From Bacteroidia bacterium (GTDB taxonomy: Bacteria; Bacteroidota; Bacteroidia; J057; JADKCL01): a DNA stretch of 64,000 bases. Location of the stretch: assembly GCA_020635905.1 (NCBI GenBank), contig JACJYV010000001.1:248001-312000 (forward strand), given 5' to 3'. A program made the position numbers and the translations under genes. The notes below the pieces were generated by a model. The model saw only the letters and a list, made by a program, of their open reading frames with translations, ran no database searches and was not told where the DNA came from. Each line of letters begins with the position of its first letter. The stretch's first letter is position 1. Shown one piece after another: positions 57,703 through 64,000 of the stretch.

Positions 57703-60700
57703 TTAGCGCAAAATCAATTTGCGGTAAAGGGCGCCTTCACCTGCTTCCAGGCGAAGCAGATACAAGCCCTTGGAGTAACCACTCAGGTCAATACTGGTGG
57801 AGAATGCTCCAAAACCGTCAATGGTCTGGCGGCGCAATTCTCTGCCCTGCATGTCAATGACTGAAACCTGCAAAGCTTCCACCCCGGAGTAAGTGCCACG
57901 GATGGTAAATTTCGCGTCGCTCGGGTTGGGGAAGATTTCCAGCGATTGTTCCTCAAGGCCATCAATCCCGATCACACTGTTGATATCAATGGTATGGGTG
58001 GTCGTATCGCGGCAATTTCCGTCAAACACAATCAGGGTCACCGTGTACTGGGTCAGAGCCTGGAAGCTGTGCACAGGATTTTGTTGGGTGGAGGTACTAC
58101 CGTCTCCAAAATACCATACCCGCGAGATGGCCGTGGGGGTGGAAATGTCGTTGAATTGCTGGGGAACATACAGTGCGCCCGTGGAAGGACCACTGATTGC
58201 CGCATTGATGCCCGGCAAACTGCTCACCGTAATTGCATCCGTGGCATTACATCCAATTCCATCCGTGACCGTTACAGTATAAGTGCCAGGCTGTGAAATC
58301 TGGATTATTTGGGTGGAAGCACCTGTGGACCAGGAAAAGGTATTTCCAGGGTTACCAGCATTGAGGTAGGCAAACTGATTGCCACACAAGGAGAAATCAG
58401 GGCCAAGATTCACCGTGAGATTTGAATTATTGATCACCACAGAGTCAATGCCTGTACATCCGTTGGCATTGGTCACATTCACAATGTACAAGCCAGGAGT
58501 GGTTACGGTGATGGACTGGCTGGTGGCTCCTGTTGACCAGAAGTAACTCATGCCCGGGTTGCCGGCGTTCAGGGTTATGCTCTGGTTGTTGCAGGAAACC
58601 TGATTGGGACCAAGGTTTACGGTGGGAATGGTGGAGAAACTCAGCACCACGTCGTCAGTACCCGTACAGCCGTTCGAACTGGTTACGGTTACAGAATATG
58701 TACCAGGGTTGGTTACGGTGATGGACTGGTTGGTGGAACCAGTGCTCCAGGCGTAAGACATGCCGGGATTGCCTGCATTCAGGGTTTTGCTACCACAGAT
58801 TACGGTATCCGGGCCGAGTGAAACGGTGGGGCTGGGGAAGGCGTTAACCATGACGGTATCGCGGGTCGAACAGGAACCCGGGAATCCCACTTCCACCACG
58901 TACATGCCGGGCGAACTGACCACCACCACCTGGGTGGTGGCGCCAGTATTCCAGTTGTAGGTGGATCCTGAAATTGTATTTCCTGCATCCAGCAACAGGC
59001 TCTGACCAATGCAAATGGTAGTATCTGACCCGGCATTTACAGGCGCGGTTGCGACCACAGTCACCTCGACCGTATCTCTTGATTTACAGCCAACTGTATC
59101 GGTCAATTCCACGAAATATGTACCACCATTGATCACATAGTAAACGGTGTCAGTGGAAAGATCCTGCCAGACAAAGGTGCCGCCCGGGCTGGTATTATAA
59201 GGATCGCCCTGCAATACGAGGGTATCCCAGGGACATTTGGAAATGTCTGGTCCCAAATCAGCAATGGGGATGGAAATTGACACGTGAACCGTGTCAAAAC
59301 CAAAAAAGCCGAGGGTATCCATAACCCGTACAGAAATGTTTCCACCACCATAAATGGTATCGTCCTGGGTGGTGTCACCCGTGGACCAAAGATACTGATA
59401 GAAGGTGCCGGGATTGAGGAAAAGGCTGTCGCCACCACAAATCTGCACGGAATCTGCACCCAGGTTGGGCACAGGTCCATCGCCAATGAAAACGTCGTCA
59501 AAAGCAAATCCGTCCATCTGAACTGATCCGTCAGAACCAAACGCGATCCTGAGCCTGACCGAGCTTTGTCCGGCCAGGTTATCGAGACGGTGACGGCATT
59601 TCACCCAGGTACCACTACCTGATGTGCCCGTTCCGCTCCAGCCTTCCTGCTGACCGCCGGGGTTTCCGTTCAGGCTATTGTCTGTGTACCAGTTATAAGG
59701 ATCTCCGTAATGTCCAACCACCTGCCAGGTGGAACCAAAGTCAGTGGAGGACTGCAAAACAGCACCGTCCCACGAGAACTCAGACGCCCACCAGATATTC
59801 ATGGTGATCCAGGGGTTGGAAAGGCTTGAAAAGTCGAAACAGGGGCCAATCACGTATGAGTTGTCATTGGCCATATACGGGCCGGTACCCAGGCCACCTG
59901 TGACCCAGGCCTTGGAGCCTGAGGCAGCGCCCTGAATGACGGTTTTGGCGGGAGTTCCGTAAGCCCAGGTGTTATTCGTTCCACCTGAAATCCAACCTCC
60001 CTGTCCAGATTCAAAATCCTGCACGTAGGGAAACGTATTGACCCCGGGAATGGCGATTACCTGCTTATTGGTGGTATCATTGAAGTGCGTATTATCCGTT
60101 CCAAGGCTGGTCCAGGCTTTGAGGTTGTAGGTACCCGCGGTGCCCAGGTTGGCAGGAACAGTGAAGGAAAATGCGACGGAGGAGGCAGGGGCAATGTTCA
60201 GACTGCCAATGCTTTGCGTAACAGGAGCGCCCCCGTTCACACTGTAATTTACGTTGAAGCCCGTCTGGGCGTTGGTGCCAAAGTTGGTGATGGTAACCGA
60301 AACCGTTTCGGCAGAAGTAAGGCCGCAACCCGAGTTAGGAGCGGTGATAGCCGTGATGCCCACATCGTTGGGTGAGGGGGAAATAACGGTAACGTTATAA
60401 TCTTCCGTTTCACCAAAGGTGAAGCTGGTGCAGGATTCGGTGGAGCCAATGGTTGAGGCAAATTTGCAGCGAACCCGCAATCGGGTAAGACCTGGAAATG
60501 CCGTAGCAGGAATGGTTACCGTGGTTGAATACAGGCCCGTACTGGAGGTCGGACTTGCATAAATAAATTCATTGGGATCATTGAAATCCCCGTCATGGTT
60601 AAAATCCATCCAAACCCCAAAACCCTGGGACCAGGATAATCCTGACTGCATGGTCATGTTGTAAGTCTGACCCGGGGTAACCGAAGTAGTCAGAGAGGGA

Positions 60701-60936
60701 TACAGGATGTAGTTGTTGGGGTTACCATTACAACCTGAATTCAGGTTGGAAAGGGTATTGAAGGTAAAATTGTTGATAAAATCTGCCGATGAGCAAAGCG
60801 AAGTGTAAGGGGGAGTACAATACGTTTGAGCAAAACCAGGCAGAGACAAGAGTAAAAGCAGAACTGCTGCTATCCAGCTTTTTGTAAAAATTCTGGGCAA
60901 GCGGCTGTTGGACAGGGAAAACCCGTAAATGATCAT
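57703..60936 (-). CDS. T9SS protein with GEVED domain, jellyroll, six Ig-like repeats and PKD
   Basis: 1077 aa from the ATG at 60936; an ATG at 60972 overlaps the promoter box and is rejected. Signal peptide to about residue 37 (PGFAQ). GEVED domain (about 38-180, ending FGETEDYNV), CARDB-like (about 185-290), MAM/jellyroll-like (about 295-485), six Ig-like repeats (about 490-905, LGPDxxxC, LNAGNPGMSYxWSTG), a PKD domain (about 910-985, WYFGDGSTSTQQNPVHSF) and a T9SS type A domain (about 990-1077, IFPNPSDAKFTIRG). No protease motif is seen. It shares its C-terminal half with the downstream gene, so duplication and swapping of the N-terminal part is likely. Confidence 0.88.
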   Translation of the reverse strand: MIIYGFSLSNSRLPRIFTKSWIAAVLLLLLSLPGFAQTYCTPPYTSLCSSADFINNFTFNTLSNLNSGCNGNPNNYILYPSLTTSVTPGQTYNMTMQSGLSWSQGFGVWMDFNHDGDFNDPNEFIYASPTSSTGLYSTTVTIPATAFPGLTRLRVRCKFASTIGSTESCTSFTFGETEDYNVTVISPSPNDVGITAITAPNSGCGLTSAETVSVTITNFGTNAQTGFNVNYSVNGGAPVTQSIGSLNIAPASSVAFSFTVPANLGTAGTYNLKAWTSLGTDNTHFNDTTNKQVIAIPGVNTFPYVQDFESGQGGWISGGTNNTWAYGTPAKTVIQGAASGSKAWVTGGLGTGPYMANDNSYVIGPCFDFSSLSNPWITMNIWWASEFSWDGAVLQSSTDFGSTWQVVGHYGDPYNWYTDNSLNGNPGGQQEGWSGTGTSGSGTWVKCRHRLDNLAGQSSVRLRIAFGSDGSVQMDGFAFDDVFIGDGPVPNLGADSVQICGGDSLFLNPGTFYQYLWSTGDTTQDDTIYGGGNISVRVMDTLGFFGFDTVHVSISIPIADLGPDISKCPWDTLVLQGDPYNTSPGGTFVWQDLSTDTVYYVINGGTYFVELTDTVGCKSRDTVEVTVVATAPVNAGSDTTICIGQSLLLDAGNTISGSTYNWNTGATTQVVVVSSPGMYVVEVGFPGSCSTRDTVMVNAFPSPTVSLGPDTVICGSKTLNAGNPGMSYAWSTGSTNQSITVTNPGTYSVTVTSSNGCTGTDDVVLSFSTIPTVNLGPNQVSCNNQSITLNAGNPGMSYFWSTGATSQSITVTTPGLYIVNVTNANGCTGIDSVVINNSNLTVNLGPDFSLCGNQFAYLNAGNPGNTFSWSTGASTQIIQISQPGTYTVTVTDGIGCNATDAITVSSLPGINAAISGPSTGALYVPQQFNDISTPTAISRVWYFGDGSTSTQQNPVHSFQALTQYTVTLIVFDGNCRDTTTHTIDINSVIGIDGLEEQSLEIFPNPSDAKFTIRGTYSGVEALQVSVIDMQGRELRRQTIDGFGAFSTSIDLSGYSKGLYLLRLEAGEGALYRKLILR

Positions 60937-60969
60937 TTTATTAAGTAATTTTTCACCATAAAACCTATT

Positions 60970-60977
60970 CAAATATA
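60970..60977 (-). promoter_or_regulatory. -7 element for the GEVED/T9SS gene
   Basis: Minus strand TATATTTG, perfect TAnnTTTG, which overlaps the ATG at 60972 and so argues for the start at 60936. Confidence 0.5.
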
Positions 60978-61058
60978 CGGAATTATCCTGATTGCTAATA
61001 ATCCCCGCAAGAGGTATTGAGATATTGTCAGGAAATTACCTCAAAAAGAGGCAAAATT

Positions 61059-61066
61059 TATATTTG
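61059..61066 (+). promoter_or_regulatory. -7 element for the Wzi/RemB-like gene
   Basis: TATATTTG, perfect TAnnTTTG box, about 85 bp before the ATG at 61151 and back to back with the minus-strand box at 60970. Confidence 0.45.
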
Positions 61067-61150
61067 CCAGTAGGGCACACCGGGGAATTTGACTAATTTA
61101 CTCCTGAATTGCCGACCCGGGCTGGTTCAAATCTGCTCCAAAAGCCATTT

Positions 61151-62860
61151 ATGAGAGGATTTTCCCAACTATCCAACATTTCATACAAAATCAGAATCCT
61201 GACGGTTCTGATGCTGATTTTTTTGCGGATCAATCCCGGATTTTCCCAAAACGGGGACCTGCCCTTCAATTCGCAGGCCTACCACCTGATCGATCGGGTC
61301 GATATCCGCGGTCTGGCTGATACCACTGTTCATACAGATATCAAGCCCTACCCCATCGACTATGTGGGGAAAATCCTGGGCAAGGCCTACAGCGGCCGCA
61401 TGACCGCCAAAGAGCAGCAATGGACCGATCGCCAGCGGTTTTTGTGGGATGATCAATATGCGGTTGAAAACCGCAAAAAAGGAATCTTTGGCTGGTTTTA
61501 CACGAATGAGAGAGATCTTTATCATTTCGCCTCCAAAGATTTTTCCATTTTTGTGAACCCCGTGGTGGGACTTTCGGCCGGTGGCGACCTGAGCCAGGCC
61601 AGCGATACTTCAGCCCGCAAATTCTTATTCAATTCACGCAATACCAAGGGCGCCCAGGTACGGGGTACGCTGCTGAAAAAAATTGGATTTTTCACCGAAC
61701 TCACTGACAATCAGGTGCGCTATCCTTATTTTGTAAAAAAATCCTTTGACGAATACGGGGTGTTGTTTGGGGAGGGATTCATGAAAACCCTGGGCGAAAA
61801 TGGCTACGATTACTTCAACGCCCGGGGCTATCTGACGTATTCTCCCTTCAAATTTATGCGCATCAAATTTGGGAAGGACAAGGCTTTCTGGGGCAATGGC
61901 TACCAGAGTTTGTTCCTCTCAGATTACGCAACTGAGCACTTTTTGCTCAATATCAATACCCGCATCTGGAAACTTGAATACACCAATCATTTTGCCCAAA
62001 TGATTGATTTTATCCGCGGCAAACCAGACGATTTTGGCACCCAACCCAAAAAGTACGCGGCTTTTCACCAGATCAGCTATAAACCCAGTGACAAGTTATC
62101 CTTTTCCATTTTTGAATCTGTGGTTTATTCGCCCGTTTTACCCGGGGGAGTTCGCGGTTTTGAACTGGAATATCTGAACCCAATTATTTTTTACCGCAGT
62201 GTGGAGCAATCGCTGGGCAGCCCTGACAATTCAATGCTGGGAGGCAGCTGGAAGGCCAATTTTGCCCACCATTTCCAGTTTTATGGTCAATTGCTGATCG
62301 ACGATTTCAACTGGGGTAAACGGGATGAAGGCAAGGGTTATTTTGGCAATAAGTACGGCTATCAACTGGGGGGAAAATACATTGATGTGGCGGGAATTTC
62401 AGGCCTGGATCTACAGGCAGAATACAACCGCGTACGGCCATTTACTTACCAGCATTTCAATCCCTCTGCCAATTATTCCCACTATGGACAGCCTCTGGCC
62501 CATTCTATGGGCGCCAACCTTTGGGATGCCAATCTCATCGTTCGCTATCAGCCCTGGCCGCAATGGTACGGGCAGGCTATTGTAACGGTGGCCCGCAGGG
62601 GCGCAGATCTGAACGGTGTGAATAACGGGGGGAATATTTTCCTCAGCTACATTTCAAGGCCAGGCGATTTCAATAATTTCACCACCCAGGGCGAATTGGT
62701 GAAACTACTGAATCTGTATGGAAAAATCGGCTACCAGATTCTGAGACTGAATGCCTATGCAGAGGTGGAAGCCCGTTTTCGCAGGGAAAACGAGTTCAGT
62801 TCCATGTCCGTGCTGGGCAGTTTGAGATTCAACCTGCCGGATCATCCCATCAAATTTTAG
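61151..62860 (+). CDS. Outer membrane protein of the Wzi/RemB type
   Basis: 569 aa from the ATG at 61151; the frame opens with a TTG at 61109, which has no signal-like start. Signal peptide ends near residue 35 (GFSQNG). The rest shows the alternating strands of a large beta-barrel, with many aromatic residues, and the sequence PFKFMRIKFGKDKAFWGNGYQSLFLSDYATEHFLLNI (about 233-270), GGVRGFELEYLNPIIFYRSVEQS and a final strand SMSVLGSLRFNL. This matches the capsule-assembly Wzi-like family that includes the gliding protein RemB of Flavobacterium. A role in surface polysaccharide or gliding is likely but unproved. Confidence 0.78.
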   Translation: MRGFSQLSNISYKIRILTVLMLIFLRINPGFSQNGDLPFNSQAYHLIDRVDIRGLADTTVHTDIKPYPIDYVGKILGKAYSGRMTAKEQQWTDRQRFLWDDQYAVENRKKGIFGWFYTNERDLYHFASKDFSIFVNPVVGLSAGGDLSQASDTSARKFLFNSRNTKGAQVRGTLLKKIGFFTELTDNQVRYPYFVKKSFDEYGVLFGEGFMKTLGENGYDYFNARGYLTYSPFKFMRIKFGKDKAFWGNGYQSLFLSDYATEHFLLNINTRIWKLEYTNHFAQMIDFIRGKPDDFGTQPKKYAAFHQISYKPSDKLSFSIFESVVYSPVLPGGVRGFELEYLNPIIFYRSVEQSLGSPDNSMLGGSWKANFAHHFQFYGQLLIDDFNWGKRDEGKGYFGNKYGYQLGGKYIDVAGISGLDLQAEYNRVRPFTYQHFNPSANYSHYGQPLAHSMGANLWDANLIVRYQPWPQWYGQAIVTVARRGADLNGVNNGGNIFLSYISRPGDFNNFTTQGELVKLLNLYGKIGYQILRLNAYAEVEARFRRENEFSSMSVLGSLRFNLPDHPIKF

Positions 62861-62870
62861 GGACAAAAAA

Positions 62871-62890
62871 AACCGGGCCAGGGCCCGGTT
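62871..62890 (-). terminator. Terminator for the small exported protein gene
   Basis: AACCGGGCC (62871-62879) and GGCCCGGTT (62882-62890), a 9-bp stem with a 2-nt loop (probably opened to 4). On the minus strand a run of eight T follows. On the plus strand it lies 10 bp after the Wzi-like gene, where there is no T-run. Confidence 0.8.
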
Positions 62891-62911
62891 TCGATGATCT
62901 TGCTGGAATTA

Positions 62912-63331
62912 TCAAATTCCCAGTTCTATCCGCTGGATTACATCCTGGATGAAAAGAATGGCTTTGATAATGTCTGGCTTGTCGGCATATGGAACCACAT
63001 TGGCCATGGTGGAATCAATGGCCTGGTTGTGATCACTGCAGCTTACATCCAGTTTCTTGATGAAGGCGTTATTGTCCTTGGTATTGGGAATACCCATATT
63101 GGTCAGGGCCACGGCCTCCCCTTTCTGGTTGAAAGGAACGTAGGGAATGAGCAAATTCAGCTTCTGCACCTGATCAATGTATATTTTGGTCAATTGCAAT
63201 TTGCCAAGTTTATCCAGGTCACCCACAGTAAAAATTTCGGAACGTTCGATGGTTCCTCCGGCTGGTTGCGCACTTACAACTCCTCCCATTACCAGGAGAA
63301 TGGAGAGTGCAATTAGGATTTTTTTCATCAT
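62912..63331 (-). CDS. Small exported protein of unknown function
   Basis: 139 aa from the ATG at 63331 (next codon is also ATG). Signal peptide to about residue 22 (GVVSAQ). The mature part is helical with a conserved-looking IERSEIFTVGDLDKLGKLQLTKIYIDQVQKLNLLIPYVPF segment (about 28-67) and one Cys (DVSCSDHN). I know no family, but such 130-150-aa exported proteins of Bacteroidota are frequent. It is next to the TPR gene (43 bp), probably one transcript. Confidence 0.7.
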   Translation of the reverse strand: MMKKILIALSILLVMGGVVSAQPAGGTIERSEIFTVGDLDKLGKLQLTKIYIDQVQKLNLLIPYVPFNQKGEAVALTNMGIPNTKDNNAFIKKLDVSCSDHNQAIDSTMANVVPYADKPDIIKAILFIQDVIQRIELGI

Positions 63332-63374
63332 TTCAATAGATCTGGTTTGGGTTAAAATTACTTTGTCGAAGGTC

Positions 63375-64000
63375 TCACCCACCAGTCAGTTTTGCTTCAG
63401 CTTCTTTGTATTTGTTATAGTCGTCCATCATTTCCAGACGGATGGTAATTTGCTTCAGAGCACGAATCACGGTCAGGTTTTTAGGATTAAGTTGGTAACA
63501 TTTTTCGAAATTCGGAAGTGCAAGTTTAAAAACTTCGTCTCCTTCCTTCTGGAAAACTGCTGCTTTCTCATAATCCTTTTCGGCATTGGCCTGGTCAAAT
63601 TTCTCCTTGGCCATGTTGTTGTACAAGGCTCCCAGGTTGAAATAAGCGTGTTCTTCCTCGGGTTTAATGGCAATGGCTTTCTTGTAAAATTCGACCGCTT
63701 TGGCAGGATCAATTTTTTCCAGCAAAGAGGCATAAGCTACGTGAATAACGTAGTTATCGGGTTCCTCTTTGGCAGCTTTTTCAAATTTGGCCAAAGCTTC
63801 CTGAAGTTTGTCAGGAGAAACCAGGTAAATATCCAGTTCGAAAGACTGAATGTCTTTGGAGCCATTATTATACTGTTCCTCGGCTTTTGCATAATCTTCG
63901 GCAGAGTAATCAGCTTTTTTCTCCTTAACTTTCTTCCACTCACCATCAAGGGCCTTCTGACCCTGAGAAAGGAAACTGAGCGCTTTGTCGAGGTCCTTGT
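63375..64000 (-). CDS. TPR protein, C-terminal part (runs off the window)
   Basis: The minus-strand frame is open from the right edge to the stop at 63375, about 207 codons. It holds at least three tetratricopeptide repeats (LQEALAKFEKAAKEEPDNYVIHVAYASLLEKI, AKAVEFYKKAIAIKPEEEHAYFNLGALYNNMA, then VFKLALPNFEKCYQLNPKN), a Lys/Glu-rich stretch in front (GEWKKVKEKKADYSAEDYAKAEEQY), and a short C-terminal helix ending AKLTGG. The start is outside the window, so a signal peptide cannot be judged. Repeats bind other proteins; partner unknown. Confidence 0.85.
   Translation of the reverse strand, partial: KDLDKALSFLSQGQKALDGEWKKVKEKKADYSAEDYAKAEEQYNNGSKDIQSFELDIYLVSPDKLQEALAKFEKAAKEEPDNYVIHVAYASLLEKIDPAKAVEFYKKAIAIKPEEEHAYFNLGALYNNMAKEKFDQANAEKDYEKAAVFQKEGDEVFKLALPNFEKCYQLNPKNLTVIRALKQITIRLEMMDDYNKYKEAEAKLTGG

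Noticed and set aside
1..64000. tRNA, rRNA or tmRNA genes
   Set aside because: Intergenic regions were read for cloverleaf features (GTTCNANNC arm, CCA end) and none was convincing.

Overview
The window is a stretch of chromosome from a member of the Bacteroidota, most likely an aerobic, gliding or surface-living lineage of the Saprospiria/Cytophagia type; the exact family cannot be fixed from sequence alone. The evidence is the set of large secreted proteins with type IX secretion (T9SS type A) C-terminal sorting domains, SprB-like and PKD repeats, many lipoproteins, promoters of the TAnnTTTG type, little use of Shine-Dalgarno sites, a Tgt without the usual zinc cysteines, and a DUF4293 protein.

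Layout. 0-10.5 kb: start of asnS, a TPR sensor kinase, the ftsB-like/eno pair, a GNAT enzyme, a secreted protein and a 1.4 kb-residue-class T9SS protein (about 1415 aa). 10.5-12.2 kb: a complete IS1634-type insertion sequence flanked by a 49-bp direct repeat. 12.3-20.6 kb: housekeeping genes (truA, a PcaF/PaaJ thiolase, lptG-like permease, tgt, an SDR) interleaved with a four-helix-bundle gene and a RelE-like toxin pair. 20.9-28.4 kb: a putative HExxH peptidase resembling eCIS cargo, plsY, a lone nuoD, a VapBC pair, then gpsA overlapping a PlsB-like acyltransferase (phospholipid synthesis). 28.4-42.2 kb: T9SS esterase, lipoproteins, pcm, a 1483-aa T9SS protein, an oxidoreductase/lipoprotein/sugar-transferase operon, and a hydrolase/phosphoesterase pair. 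42.3-48.8 kb: nuoN-cca-outer membrane protein operon, TsaC-type gene with a glycosyltransferase, and an uncharacterised two-gene cassette of possible defence type. 49.1-52.4 kb: TetR regulator with an operator and paaABCD (phenylacetyl-CoA epoxidation; no paaE here). 52.5-64 kb: two giant T9SS proteins sharing a colinear C-terminal cassette, a Wzi/RemB-like outer membrane protein, a small exported protein and a partial TPR protein.

The most unusual signal is not a gene: at least nine short arrays with a strict 7-bp period, in several sequence families, lie at gene boundaries, commonly touching a start or stop codon (truA, the thiolase, lptG, plsY, nuoD, eno, the phosphoesterase, the outer membrane protein). 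One array supplies the start region of plsY. Two arrays in opposite orientation exactly bound the four-helix-bundle gene. Other points worth checking are the long target duplication of the IS, two palindromic REP-like hairpins, two terminator-like hairpins that serve no annotated upstream gene, and the possible eCIS cargo and TIR-like cassette.
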